64,000 nucleotides of DNA from Saprospiraceae bacterium (GCA_016706365.1 JADJJU010000009.1:251266-315265); one strand, 5' to 3'; positions 9,391 to 18,901 are shown, counted from the first letter of the stretch. Numbers and translations: made by a program. Notes: generated by a model not told the origin, from the sequence alone.

Positions 9391-12300
9391 TTAGATTTTC
9401 GATTTGTGATTCGCGAGAAAGTAGACTACCGGAACTATGAAAATATTAAGTAGTGTAGATGTGAATAGTCCGCCCAGAATTACTTTAGCCATCGGACTTT
9501 GTATTTCATTTCCAGGCAAATCCCCTGCAATGGCTAGTGGAATTAACGCTAAACCTGCTGTTAAAGCAGTCATTAGAATTGGACTTAGACGGTCTTTTGA
9601 ACCCTGAATGATGGTATCATATAAATTCATTCCTTCATCTTGCAAAGTCTTATAATGAGATACTAACAAAATCCCATTTCGTGTAGCTATTCCAAATAGA
9701 GTAATAAATCCAATAATTGCCGGAATACTTAAAATGCCACTTGTAAAATAAATACTGAATATTCCACCAATTAATGCTAAGGGAAGATTTAATAAAATGA
9801 TACCTGAAGTTTTCACATCTTTAAACTCCTGATACAGCAATAAAAAAATTACTAATAGGGAAAGTAATGAAGTAAGCATCAAGGTCCTGGAAGCTTCTGC
9901 TTCTGCTTCAAACTGGCCACCATATTCTACATGATACCCTTCAGGGAGTTGGATTTTTTCATTAATTAATTTTTGAATTTCCTCTACTGCACTTTTTTGG
10001 TCCCGATTGACAACATTAGCTGATACTACAGTTTTTCGTGCTACATTTTCTCGGTTTATAGTGTTTGGACCCGAAGTACTGATCACGTCTGCAACATAAT
10101 GAAGTGGTATTTTCTGCCCATCTTCGGAATCTATGAGGACATGTTGCAAATCTTCAATTTTGCTTCTGCTACTTTCATCCAATCTCACTATTAAATCAAA
10201 GGTTTTTGATCCTTCATAGACATCAGATACTTTTTCCCCCGCAAGTGCAGCATCTACAAACTCATTAAATGCACCCATGGTAATTCCATAATGATTGAGT
10301 AATTCCCGATTTGCTTTAATTTGAATTTGAGGAATTTCTATTTGCTGCTCCACAGAAATATCTACCAGGCCCTCCACTGATTGAATTTCATTTTTGATCT
10401 GGTTGGAAATCGAAAAAAGTCTGTTCAAATCATTACCAAAAATCTTTATGGCAATATTGGCGCGGGTTCCTGAAAGAATATGATCTATACGATGTCCAAT
10501 TGGTTGGCCAATAGTGATATTCACACCGGATAAACCAGATAATTTTGCTCTGACTTCTTCCATGAACTTCTCCCGGCTTCTGTCTTCTAAAATGAAAGGA
10601 ACTTCAATTTCAGAAGAATTCACACCCTGGGCATGTGCATCCAGTTCTGCCCTTCCTGTTCTCCTTGTGGTAATGTTGATTTCCGGAATAGTCAGTAATT
10701 CATTTTCTATGCTTTTTCCAATTTTATTGCTCTCCATTAATGAAATTCCCGGTAAACTCACTGCAGTTATTACAAGTGATCCTTCGTTGAATTCCGGGAG
10801 GAAACTCCTTCCTAATTGTGTGAATGCCAATAGTGATAGGATCAATAGCACAATACTGGAGAGTACTACAGTTTTTTTCCACAGCATAGCTTTCAGCAAC
10901 AGCCGGTAATAAATTTTCTGTAATTGATCTACCAGCCAACTTTCCTTGCGTTGTTTTTGTAACATCACATCATTGGTAAGCAAATAGCTGCAGAGGACCG
11001 GAGTAAGTGTTATAGAAACAACCAGCGAAGCAAACAGAGCAACAATAAAAGCAATTCCTAATGGAGCTAATAATTTTCCTTCCATACCGGACAGGAAAAA
11101 CAATGGCAAAAAAGCAACGATAATAATAAAAGTTGCATTGATAATAGAATGTCTGATTTCAAAGGAAGCGTCAAAAATCACTTTCAATTTTTGCTCTCTT
11201 TCATCCAATGGTTTTCGGGCGTTTTCTTTAAGGCGCTTAAAAACATTCTCTACATCTATTATGGCATCATCCACCAAATCGCCAATAGCAATAGCCATAC
11301 CGCCCAGACTCATTGTATTTATGGTAAACCCAAGCCATTTTAAGGTTAAAATTGCCACGATTAAGGAAATGGGAATCGCAACAAGAGAAATAGCTGTAGC
11401 CCGCCAGTTCATCAGGAATAAAAAGAGAATAATAACCACAAAAGCAGTTCCTTCCAACAAGACTTTTTGAATATTACTAATGGAAGCGTTTATAAAATCT
11501 GCCTGTCTGAAAATTTTGGTATTGATGTCAATGTCAGCAGGTAGGTTTCCTCCCATATTGGCAATCAATTCATCTATTTTGTTCGTGAGTTCCAGGGTAT
11601 TTGTTGCTGGCTGTTTTACAATGGTTAAAATTACAGCAGGTTCCCCCATGAAGGAACCATCTCCAATTTTTGGCGCTGCCCCAATTTTGATGTCAGCAAC
11701 ATCTTCTATTTTTATCGGATTCCCATTCTCTCTTTTTATCACGGTCTTGCCCAATTCATCTACAGAATTGGTTCTTCCCATTCCTTTTACGATGTATTCA
11801 TTGCCATACTGATTAATAAATCCACCCGAGGAATTGCCATTTGCTTCTGAGCTTGCTTTAAGTAATTCTGCAAGAGTAACATTATAGTGCTTCATTTTGA
11901 TGGGAGAAGCTAATACCTGATATTGCTTATACTCTCCTCCAATTACATTCACCTGAGCCACACCTCCTGTAGCTAATAATCTGGGGCGAATTGTCCAGTC
12001 GGCGATGGATCGCAAATCCATTTGGCTGGTTGAATCGGCAGTCAGACTGATGAGCATAATTTCGCCCATAATACTGGATTGAGGAGCCAATGTTGGATTA
12101 CCAACCCCAGCAGGCAGATTTTCTCCAATGACACTAACTTTCTCATTTACTATCTGCCTTGCTATGTAGATATCTGTATCCCATTCAAACTCAACCCAAA
12201 CAATGGAAAATCCGGCAGATGAAGAACTACGCACCCTGCGAACATTTGATGCACCATTAACAGAAGTTTCAATAGGGAAAGTAACTAGCTTTTCAACTTC

Positions 12301-12477
12301 TTCGGGAGCCATCCCATGCGCCTCAGTAAGCACAACTACCGTCGGAGCAGTAAGGTCTGGAAATACATCTACTTCCATTCTTGTTGCAACCAGCGAGCCA
12401 AATACAATCAATAATACCGAGGCTACAACGATAAGCAAGCGGTTATTGAGAGCGAAGTTTATTATTTTGTTTAACAT
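9391..12477 (-). CDS. Heavy-metal efflux RND pump (CzcA/CusA family)
   Basis: The intact 1028-aa inner membrane pump starts MLNKIINFALNNRLLIV. It shows the HME-RND layout: TM1, a periplasmic porter loop beginning DVFPDLTAPTVVVLTEAHG, a TM2-6 block with the proton-relay stretch GDLVDDAIIDVEN (about residue 395-410), a second porter loop (PEFNEGSLVITAVSLPGISL), and C-terminal TMs with GIATRNGILLVSHY. The family exports divalent or monovalent metal ions using the proton gradient, with an adaptor and an outer membrane channel. Both partners are adjacent, but the adaptor is separated by the S23/repeat insertion. The sequence does not decide between Cu/Ag and Co/Zn/Cd; the His-rich neighbours suggest a transition metal. 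Confidence 0.95.
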   Translation of the reverse strand: MLNKIINFALNNRLLIVVASVLLIVFGSLVATRMEVDVFPDLTAPTVVVLTEAHGMAPEEVEKLVTFPIETSVNGASNVRRVRSSSSAGFSIVWVEFEWDTDIYIARQIVNEKVSVIGENLPAGVGNPTLAPQSSIMGEIMLISLTADSTSQMDLRSIADWTIRPRLLATGGVAQVNVIGGEYKQYQVLASPIKMKHYNVTLAELLKASSEANGNSSGGFINQYGNEYIVKGMGRTNSVDELGKTVIKRENGNPIKIEDVADIKIGAAPKIGDGSFMGEPAVILTIVKQPATNTLELTNKIDELIANMGGNLPADIDINTKIFRQADFINASISNIQKVLLEGTAFVVIILFLFLMNWRATAISLVAIPISLIVAILTLKWLGFTINTMSLGGMAIAIGDLVDDAIIDVENVFKRLKENARKPLDEREQKLKVIFDASFEIRHSIINATFIIIVAFLPLFFLSGMEGKLLAPLGIAFIVALFASLVVSITLTPVLCSYLLTNDVMLQKQRKESWLVDQLQKIYYRLLLKAMLWKKTVVLSSIVLLILSLLAFTQLGRSFLPEFNEGSLVITAVSLPGISLMESNKIGKSIENELLTIPEINITTRRTGRAELDAHAQGVNSSEIEVPFILEDRSREKFMEEVRAKLSGLSGVNITIGQPIGHRIDHILSGTRANIAIKIFGNDLNRLFSISNQIKNEIQSVEGLVDISVEQQIEIPQIQIKANRELLNHYGITMGAFNEFVDAALAGEKVSDVYEGSKTFDLIVRLDESSRSKIEDLQHVLIDSEDGQKIPLHYVADVISTSGPNTINRENVARKTVVSANVVNRDQKSAVEEIQKLINEKIQLPEGYHVEYGGQFEAEAEASRTLMLTSLLSLLVIFLLLYQEFKDVKTSGIILLNLPLALIGGIFSIYFTSGILSIPAIIGFITLFGIATRNGILLVSHYKTLQDEGMNLYDTIIQGSKDRLSPILMTALTAGLALIPLAIAGDLPGNEIQSPMAKVILGGLFTSTLLNIFIVPVVYFLANHKSKI

Positions 12478-12483
12478 GGGGTA

Positions 12484-12519
12484 TCGTGAATGGTGAATCG
12501 TGAATCGTGAATGGTGAGG
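12484..12519 (+). repeat. Short GTGAATGG/CGTGAATC repeat, left flank of S23 gene
   Basis: Just outside the pump gene the plus strand carries about five tandem GTGAATG/GTGAATC units. The reverse complement of this stretch (TTCACCATTCAC-type) matches the heptamer repeats on the other side of the four-helix-bundle gene from about 13005, so the gene is bracketed by related repeats in opposite orientation. Confidence 0.6.
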
Positions 12520-12569
12520 GTTTGAGTGTGGGTGCTGAAGGGTGGATATAGATTTTTCCTATTCTGGAT

Positions 12570-12923
12570 TCATGATTTTATCATTTGGGTTAGCATTTTG
12601 AAGCAATTCAATAATTCTTTTCCTAACGGTTCAATGTCAATTTTTTCAAGGTATCCAAGGGTGTTCGATATGTCCAATGCTGCATCTATTTCGACAAGTG
12701 AGCTTCTAGATATTTCAAAAAATCTTTTTCTTTCAAGCTCTGATTTGCGGGCGGAACCTTCTGCCAGGTTGAGATGAACCGATAATGCAGCTCTTCGAAT
12801 TTGAGAAATCATGCCAAACTTTTCTTCAGCAGGCATTTGAATGCTAAGTTTATAGCATTCAAATACTAATTGTTGAGTGGATTGATAAATATCCAACTTT
12901 TGATGATTCAGAGTTAGAAACAT
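12570..12923 (-). CDS. Four helix bundle protein (S23/23S rRNA intervening-sequence family)
   Basis: The 117-aa product has the S23 family pattern: LDIYQSTQQLVFECYKLS, then the conserved ISQIRRAALSVHLNLAEGSAR and FFEISRSSLVEIDAALDI. It should fold as a four-helix bundle that oligomerises. Family members occur in 23S rRNA intervening sequences and resemble the Avd accessory proteins of diversity-generating retroelements; no reverse transcriptase is visible here. It sits between the pump and adaptor genes of a metal efflux operon, surrounded by heptamer repeats, which looks like an insertion. No in-frame damage is seen. Confidence 0.88.
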   Translation of the reverse strand: MFLTLNHQKLDIYQSTQQLVFECYKLSIQMPAEEKFGMISQIRRAALSVHLNLAEGSARKSELERKRFFEISRSSLVEIDAALDISNTLGYLEKIDIEPLGKELLNCFKMLTQMIKS

Positions 12924-12949
12924 AAAATTCTATTATTTAATGTATTAAA

Positions 12950-13457
12950 ATTGACAATTCACAATTGACTATTCACGTCCTTTTCACAAATTAGCATTCA
13001 ACATTCAACATTCACCATTCACCATGACTGTGCACCATCGGATTGACAATTCACAATTGACTATTCACGTCCTTTTCACAAATTAGCATTCAACATTCAA
13101 CATTCACCATTCACCATTCACCATTGCCTGACTATTCACGATTGACTATTCACGTCCTTTTCACAAATGAGCTTTCAACAATCAAAATTCCATTACTAAC
13201 TATTCCGCATTGACTATTACAATTGACTATTCACGTCCTTTTCACAAAGCATTCAACATTCAGCATTTAACATTCACTATTCACCATTCACCATTGACTA
13301 TTGACTATTATTCAACCTTTCACAATTGACATCAAATTCATTACTATTCTTGACAATTGAGCATTCAACATTCAGCATCCTTCTTCACAATGACTTTCAC
13401 ATCAACATTCCATTCAACATTCAACATTCAACATTCAACATTCAACATTCAAAATTT
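12950..13457. repeat. Intergenic heptamer and ~85-bp repeat array
   Basis: No gene is present. Four near-identical blocks containing CACGTCCTTTTCACAAA begin at about 12964, 13056, 13141 and 13222, spaced 92, 85 and 81 bp. Between them run seven-base units such as ATTCAAC, ATTCACC and ATTCACA, often in exact phase. At 13412-13446 there are five perfect tandem ATTCAAC copies with a sixth partial copy. The array fills the space between the four-helix-bundle gene and the end of the adaptor gene. Confidence 0.85.
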
Positions 13458-13459
13458 CT

Positions 13460-14963
13460 TCAATGCTCATGCCCGTGCGCAGGCAATTCGCCTGAAGCTG
13501 ATGCAAGTTTAATCTGATATGCACCTTTTGTTACAACACGTTCTCCTTCCTGAAGGCCTGAAATTACTTGCACTAAGTCCCCATCACCTGCAGCAATTTT
13601 TATTTCCCGCTTTTGAAAACTTTCTCCTCCTGTTTGCACAAACACATAGAAGTTTCCTGTTCCTCCATAAGAGAAGAAACCGGAATAATAATGCATTTGA
13701 AATAAGGGAGGACTTAAGGTAGATTTCCGCTGCGGAACCGGGAACAAGGTTGCCAATATTATCAATTTCAAAGGTTATTGGGAGAAAAGCTGAGTTTGCT
13801 GATGTGCTTTTACCATAGGAAATAATTTTTCCGTTCAACTTTTTGGTGTCGAAAACCTGATCAGACCCAATCGGTACAAAATTCGCGGAGGATATGGTTT
13901 GAAGTTTGCCAAAATATTTCTGCGAAACATTTGCCTGTAAGATCAGTTTTTTGTTCTTTGAAACCACAGCCAGGGGCATTCCTGCTTCCACATACTGTCC
14001 TTCATTTACAAAAATGTTTTTTACAAAGCCACTAATGGGGGAACCAATAGTTTGACCGGAGGCTGAGTAGTTTTTAGAAATAGCATTCAAAAGAGACTGT
14101 GTATTCTCAAAATCATTTTTCGCCTCTAAGAAGGCCGCTTCAGAAATGATTTTATCCTTCACCAATTCTTTTGAGCGATCGTAATTAGCTTTAGCTTTAT
14201 CAAAATTGGCTTTCGCTTCTTTGATGTTGGCATCCAGATTGTTTTCGGTCAGGTTCCCACCTGAAATAGTAAACATTGACCTGTTTTGTGATACTTCAGA
14301 ACCTACAATGGTTTTGCTCCCACTAAATTTAATTATTCCGCTTGAAGTGGCTGCAATCATCATTTCATCGCCGGGGGCTGCTAATATTTGTCCGGATGTT
14401 TTGATGATGTCAGCGAATTCACCTTTAATTACCGGGGCATTTGCAAATTCCGATTTCCAGGCTTGTTCTTTCAGATAACTTATTTCGTCTTGAGAAGCAT
14501 GTTCTGATTGATTGTCTAATGCAGAATGTTCATCAGCATAAATAGTTACATTATTAATTACAATTTGATCATTGAAGTCTTTTGTTTCTATATCAAATAC
14601 AAGCTTTCCTTTTCCTGCAGTTTTAGGTATTAAAGCCAATTTAAAAATACCCGGAGAACTGGCAGAATCTGCACTTTGGCGAATACCGCTATCACCTACA
14701 ATAAGACTGACAGTAACCTTACCCTTAGTTAAGGGTAAGAATTTGTCACCTAATATGGTAAAATGAGCAGCAAAATTGGTTTTACTGTTGACAATCAGAG
14801 GAATAAATTCAACAAAAAGCTCTGTTTTATCGGAGTATAGAATATGCGCAATCGGTTCTAAGCCGCCTGCTTCGTGTTCGTGACCATGCTCATCTGCAGA
14901 TTTGTCGGCACAGGCCACAAAAAACAAAGCAAACACAGCCATCAAAATGGATGCTATTTTCAT
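13460..14963 (-). CDS. Efflux RND periplasmic adaptor (CusB/HlyD type), frameshifted near C-terminus
   Basis: The N-terminal ~420 residues start with a lipoprotein-like signal (MAVFALFFVAC) and a His-rich stretch DEHGHEHE. A barrel-sandwich region with a hairpin coiled coil follows (ANFDKAKANYDRSKELVKDKIISEAAFLEAKNDFENTQSLL), then the lipoyl half-motif IGSPISGFVKNIFVNEGQYVEAG. Near 13650-13685 the frame breaks twice: adding one A and one G restores NALLIPVSSLMEEQGNFYVFV before GLQEGERVVTKGAYQIKL. The protein ends ELPAHGHEH, a second metal-binding-looking tail. It should link the pump and outer membrane channel. It is probably one ~500-aa gene with two one-base errors. Confidence 0.87.
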
Positions 14964-14986
14964 TATACAGAGAAAATTTAGGTTGA

Positions 14987-15253
14987 TTAATGCTTGTTGC
15001 TGTCATCGTCGTGACTATGCCCATGTTCCTTTTCTTTGTTTATTGCAGGACTGTCACTTTCTACCTTAAACTCTTCCTGATTGTGTTCGGCATCATCATG
15101 GTCTTTGTGCTCAGTGCCATCTTCGTGCAGGTGTGTTCCATCGGAATGTTCATGTGTTCCCTCATCATCATGAGAATGTGTATCGATCTTATTGTTGCCA
15201 CATTCTGACATCAGAAGTACAACAATTGCGAATGAAAAAATATATTTTGTCAT
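14987..15253 (-). CDS. Small His/Asp-rich secreted protein
   Basis: The 88-aa protein has a hydrophobic N-terminal segment (YIFSFAIVVLLMSEC) and then an almost purely acidic and histidine-rich body (HSHDDEGTHEHSDGTHLHEDG). The Cys near residue 18 could be lipidated, but the preceding MSE is not a canonical lipobox. The composition points to metal binding in the periplasm. It sits 23 bp upstream of the adaptor gene and is likely in the same operon, perhaps as a metal buffer or chaperone. I do not recognise a named family. Confidence 0.7.
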   Translation of the reverse strand: MTKYIFSFAIVVLLMSECGNNKIDTHSHDDEGTHEHSDGTHLHEDGTEHKDHDDAEHNQEEFKVESDSPAINKEKEHGHSHDDDSNKH

Positions 15254-15335
15254 CGTTTAATTTTTTGAAATGAAATAAAAGCAACCAACTTGTCATTGGA
15301 GTTGACAAGTGTAAAAATTCATTGAAAATTGAAGC

Positions 15336-15755
15336 TTAAACGATGAGAGTGGGAGGGGCCCTCAGGCCATAAGGAAGATAATAATGTGAATTGCAGAAAT
15401 CTGAAACATACGGCGGCAATTTGTGGAGGATATCCATTATTGATGGCTCAAAAAATACAGTAAGGCTATGCAGATTAGTTATTTGAGTGTTCTTTTTTTT
15501 ATGAGAATCAACTGCAGTATTGCTGATGAAAAAATTTAGTCCGCATATTTCATGCTGAAAATTGGAGAAGATATGTCCCCAATCTGAATCCCCATTTTCT
15601 GAATCATGCTGCCGGACTAATCCCTCATGCTCATGGTGATGATGTGCTTTATCGTTGTGCTCATAATGGTGATAATGAGGTATTAAATTATGACCCAACA
15701 TTATAGCCAGGGCAAAATATAATATTAATATTGACAAATATCTTTTAAGCATCAA
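15336..15755 (-). CDS. His-rich membrane-anchored protein of metal efflux operon
   Basis: The 139-aa product starts MMLKRYLSILILYFALAIML, one probable TM or signal segment, immediately followed by HNLIPHYHHYEHNDKAHHHHEHEG. The rest is soluble and ends PYGLRAPPTLIV. Similar short proteins with a GHxxIPHHHH motif are commonly the first gene of CusAB-type operons in Bacteroidota. The context (first gene, about 80 bp before the next His-rich gene) suggests a metal sensor or chaperone in the periplasm. No enzymatic motif is seen. Confidence 0.72.
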   Translation of the reverse strand: MMLKRYLSILILYFALAIMLGHNLIPHYHHYEHNDKAHHHHEHEGLVRQHDSENGDSDWGHIFSNFQHEICGLNFFISNTAVDSHKKKNTQITNLHSLTVFFEPSIMDILHKLPPYVSDFCNSHYYLPYGLRAPPTLIV

Positions 15756-15872
15756 GAGCTAAATTACGACTATTTAAGTAAAACTGCGGATTTAGTTTTA
15801 CAACTGAAGACTGCAACTATGACTTTGTGGATACAAACAACAAAACGAAGTGGTTTTAATTTTAGTTTATTT

Positions 15873-16829
15873 TTACTTATTTACCTTGTCTACTATCCAT
15901 TCAAAAAGTACTTTCTGAGTATCTTCGGAATAAGGATAATTTTTCCAATCTCTGTCATAGCATTTATGAGCCTTTTGAAAAGAGTGCGTTTCACTTGCGG
16001 CAATGTAAATCTTTAAATGAGAGGGTTTTCCACTGGGGAATATATTCTGAAATTCATCTACTGCCCATTTGGAATTTACCAGCTCATCATTTTCTGCAAA
16101 CATAAAAAAGAAAGGCTTTTCAATATGAAAAATATACCTTTTTGGCTCAAAGTCCTGGATAATTTTAAGTTGCTTCCAATTGCCTTTTTTACCAAATCTG
16201 TTGACAAATTTTATATCCCTGTTTGCCTTTTTTGTTGCCCTTTTTAATGCTTTTGTTTCTGAGTTGCCTTTTTTACAAATATAGTTACTCATATAGTCAT
16301 TGATCAGCTGTTTCCTGACGCCAAACGTAGCGCCCGCCATACTTACCCCGCCTGCAAATATTTCAGGATAATTAGACAAGGCTATCTGGGCAATCCAGCC
16401 TCCCTGACTATGCCCGATTAAGAAAATTTTGTCCTGATCGATATAGTCTAATTTTTTGATTGCTAATGCCACATTGACCGCATCAGTTGCCCTTTGTTCA
16501 AATGATGTTTCAAACCAAACTCCCTCTGATTCACCCACTCCGCGTTTATCAAAATATACGAGAGCAAAATCATTCTCCAGGAAAGTTTTCTCAAGAAAAT
16601 AGGCTGTAAAGTCCTTATAATTAGTCTTATGTGAAGAAGTACCACCCGAACCTACGAGGAATATGATTACGGGAACTTGATTATTTAAGGATTTCTTTTT
16701 TAATTGAACATCCAGACTGTAGCCTTCACTTTGAACTTTAAAGTTTATAGTATCAATGTTGTTACCCGGGGAGGCTGATAGGGTAATGTAAAAAGAGATA
16801 TAAGTTAAAATAGATACTATTCGATTCAT
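15873..16829 (-). CDS. Alpha/beta hydrolase, secreted
   Basis: The 318-aa protein starts with a probable signal peptide (MNRIVSILTYISFYITLSAS). The alpha/beta fold is clear: oxyanion strand VPVIIFLVGSGG, YFDKRGVGES, the nucleophile elbow GHSQGG (Ser about residue 142), an acid near FMFAENDELV and a candidate catalytic His in SETHSFQK. It is probably an esterase, peptidase or acyl hydrolase acting in the periplasm; the substrate is unknown. It is upstream of the metal operon on the same strand but separated by about 120 bp. Confidence 0.88.
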   Translation of the reverse strand: MNRIVSILTYISFYITLSASPGNNIDTINFKVQSEGYSLDVQLKKKSLNNQVPVIIFLVGSGGTSSHKTNYKDFTAYFLEKTFLENDFALVYFDKRGVGESEGVWFETSFEQRATDAVNVALAIKKLDYIDQDKIFLIGHSQGGWIAQIALSNYPEIFAGGVSMAGATFGVRKQLINDYMSNYICKKGNSETKALKRATKKANRDIKFVNRFGKKGNWKQLKIIQDFEPKRYIFHIEKPFFFMFAENDELVNSKWAVDEFQNIFPSGKPSHLKIYIAASETHSFQKAHKCYDRDWKNYPYSEDTQKVLFEWIVDKVNK

Positions 16830-17245
16830 TTGCTGGTTACTTTAGTGACAACTCTGCATTTTTATCTCTGAACGCAGTTCTTTCAATTTTCTAGTGAAGT
16901 CCATACTCTTTCGGTAGTGTATGTCGCTCAAAGATAGTTATTAAAAATACGGATGAAAAATTGAGATGTGAGGGTATGTAATAATCCTTGACAATTTGCA
17001 ATTGAAAGAGTATTAGTGGAAATTCCGGTTATCCGGAATACTGATGCTTTGAGTAGTCACTAATTTTTCAATATCAGGTACTCAAATCCACCAAGTTGCA
17101 AATTTCCGGGTAGCGGTTCTGTTTTGTCAATTAATGCATTTTTCAAGGTTCCCTGCAGCTCATTAGGTCTAGGGATAAACTTTAAGAATATATGAAAGGT
17201 GTTTTTCATTTTTTTGATACCATATCCACAATTATATAATAGGAA
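16830..17245. other. Intergenic, with one short open frame
   Basis: No full gene is seen. The minus strand at 17060-17209 holds a 49-codon frame described separately. The rest is AT-rich without recognisable RNA or repeat structure. Confidence 0.4.
17060..17209 (-). CDS. Short ORF (49 aa), possible 3' gene remnant
   Basis: The frame reads MKNTFHIFLKFIPRPN and ends LQLGGFEYLILKN. The ending resembles the last beta strands of glycoside hydrolase C-terminal domains (a pattern like L-x-P-x-x-Y-x-V-L), so this may be the surviving tail of a lost enzyme gene rather than a real small protein. There is no clear ribosome binding site. I do not assign a function. Confidence 0.3.
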   Translation of the reverse strand: MKNTFHIFLKFIPRPNELQGTLKNALIDKTEPLPGNLQLGGFEYLILKN

Positions 17246-17935
17246 TCAGATATTGTTGACCAACATGGCCACTGTCATCGCATCCAGCAAACCATGGAAT
17301 ACCACAAAGTATGGAAAAAGTGAAGGTCTTTTAAATATTGAAATTCCAAGCAGGACAGCAAAGGGGAGGAATACTAAGGCACGAAACACGATAAAATCAA
17401 GTTCAAATATCAGGGGTAGCGTACAATGTTGAATGGAAAGAAAGAAGGCCGGAATGAGAACGATTAATGTTTTTGATTTTAACCTAGTTTTGAGCAAGGG
17501 CATCAGGTACCCGAAATATGTTGCAAGTTCTGCAAAGGCAATACTAAGGGGAAAAGCTATCAGAAGTAAATAAACTAAAACTTTTGAAATAGGCTGAAAC
17601 ATTATATCTGAATAATGAGAAGATCCTCCATAGATCCATATGTTCAAATAATAACTGGGGAGTAAAACAAGAGGAATTGAGATACTTGCAAGCAGAAGGA
17701 ATATAAACAGATCCTTTTTCAATGTTGTGGAATCAAATTTAAAAATTGACAGGAGATTAATTCCTTTATTCTTTAGTAATGTCCTGAGTATTAGAATGGA
17801 ACAGATATTTGTGATCGTCGCTACAAGTATCCAATACTTTTGGGATTCGAACCAGGAAAATAATATCAATGCAATCAGGCCTTGAAAAAAGGCAAATAGA
17901 AGTAATCGACTAAAAAGTAATGCAACTATTTTCAT
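17246..17935 (-). CDS. CPBP-like intramembrane protein
   Basis: The 229-aa polytopic membrane protein has about seven hydrophobic segments. The later part resembles the CPBP (CAAX protease/bacteriocin-processing) family: AFAELATYFGYLMPLL takes the place of the EE..R motif, SIQHCTLP the second His motif, and FHGLLDA the third. The paired glutamates and the arginine are not kept, so protease activity is doubtful. It is followed 27 bp upstream by the toroid-like gene on the same strand. The family assignment rests on motif spacing only. Confidence 0.6.
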   Translation of the reverse strand: MKIVALLFSRLLLFAFFQGLIALILFSWFESQKYWILVATITNICSILILRTLLKNKGINLLSIFKFDSTTLKKDLFIFLLLASISIPLVLLPSYYLNIWIYGGSSHYSDIMFQPISKVLVYLLLIAFPLSIAFAELATYFGYLMPLLKTRLKSKTLIVLIPAFFLSIQHCTLPLIFELDFIVFRALVFLPFAVLLGISIFKRPSLFPYFVVFHGLLDAMTVAMLVNNI

Positions 17936-17962
17936 AAAACATAAATTTCGAATGCTCGATTT

Positions 17963-18901
17963 TTACATGAAGTATTCTATCTTAAAATGCTTCAAAATTC
18001 GCAATACTCTCAATGTATTCCATCTGCTTGCTTTGCCGGCCTCTTCCATTGTAAAGTGTACCTGACCAGGATGTGCAGCCGGTAAATTCCAGGTGCCTTC
18101 TTTGTTTTTCTTTTTAAGAATGAAATCTAATGCAGGATGCAATCTATCATCCCATTCAATCCCTGCATATTGAAAATAATCCAGGACCCTGAGAATATCA
18201 TACTTCCATCTGAATGGATATGCTAGCTTCAAAAAGTCCATATTAATAATTTGACCTGTTCGGTCAGATATAAATAGCTGATGTTGGAGGAGAAATTCAA
18301 TGGCACTTGCAATGGCACTCCGAATTCCGTCGATTCGATACAGGTGACCAGCTACCATGAATTCCGTGATTCCTTCAAGTACCGATATAGTAGTGTGAAA
18401 TGAGCTGTGTTTCGCCCCGGTTCGGAGGGTACAACAATTAAAACCACCATCCGGCATTATCTCATCCAGAATGCAATCAACAATTGAGTGTAAATGATTT
18501 TCAGCTGTGTTGAAATATGAAGCGTAATTTAAAAACATTCCATTCACACAAATATCACTATACTCCAATGTTGAAGGTCCCAGGGGAATGCCTCCATCAG
18601 CTGATTTCCCATTTTGCAAAACCAGATCTATTGTTTCCCGTACAAGTTCATTATTCTGGGGAAGATTTAAATTGCGAAGGTCAAGCAGCGTGTAATGTGT
18701 AGAAATCCACTTTGGCTGGTAAAACCGTAAGCCCCAATGCCCATTGGGGTTTTGCTTCGATAAAAACATTTGTCCCCAGCCTTCTATTGCAATTCTTTCC
18801 TGAAGATCCTTTTTTTCCACATCCAGCAAATCCCGGTAAACCTGGTATTGAATAGAAACATCACCTTTCAGCAGCCATTCTATAATCTGATCTGTATTCA
18901 T
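17963..18901 (-). CDS. Terpenoid cyclase/prenyltransferase-like (alpha-alpha toroid) protein
   Basis: The 312-aa protein is built of repeated helical hairpins with Gly/Trp signatures seen in squalene cyclase and prenyltransferase toroids: NPNGHWGLRFYQPKW, DGGIPLGPS, DGGFNCCTLRTGAKHSSFHTT and NKEGTWNLPAAHPG. The DxDD acid motif of class II cyclases is not visible, so catalysis is uncertain. It is probably a cytosolic helical-barrel protein of unknown role. It is 27 bp upstream of the CPBP-like gene and likely co-transcribed. Confidence 0.65.
   Translation of the reverse strand: MNTDQIIEWLLKGDVSIQYQVYRDLLDVEKKDLQERIAIEGWGQMFLSKQNPNGHWGLRFYQPKWISTHYTLLDLRNLNLPQNNELVRETIDLVLQNGKSADGGIPLGPSTLEYSDICVNGMFLNYASYFNTAENHLHSIVDCILDEIMPDGGFNCCTLRTGAKHSSFHTTISVLEGITEFMVAGHLYRIDGIRSAIASAIEFLLQHQLFISDRTGQIINMDFLKLAYPFRWKYDILRVLDYFQYAGIEWDDRLHPALDFILKKKNKEGTWNLPAAHPGQVHFTMEEAGKASRWNTLRVLRILKHFKIEYFM

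Noticed and set aside
10514..12496. Several plus-strand frames of about 100 codons opposite the RND pump
   Set aside because: They are shadows of a long, intact pump gene with strong family motifs.
12950..13457. Possible CRISPR array in the repeat region
   Set aside because: Repeat units vary in spacing, the intervals are themselves made of heptamer repeats rather than unique spacers, and no cas genes are near.
17838..17856. A GGGATTCGAACC string that looks like a tRNA T-loop on the minus strand
   Set aside because: It lies in the CPBP-like coding sequence (FSWFESQK) and no acceptor stem, D-loop or anticodon arm can be formed around it.
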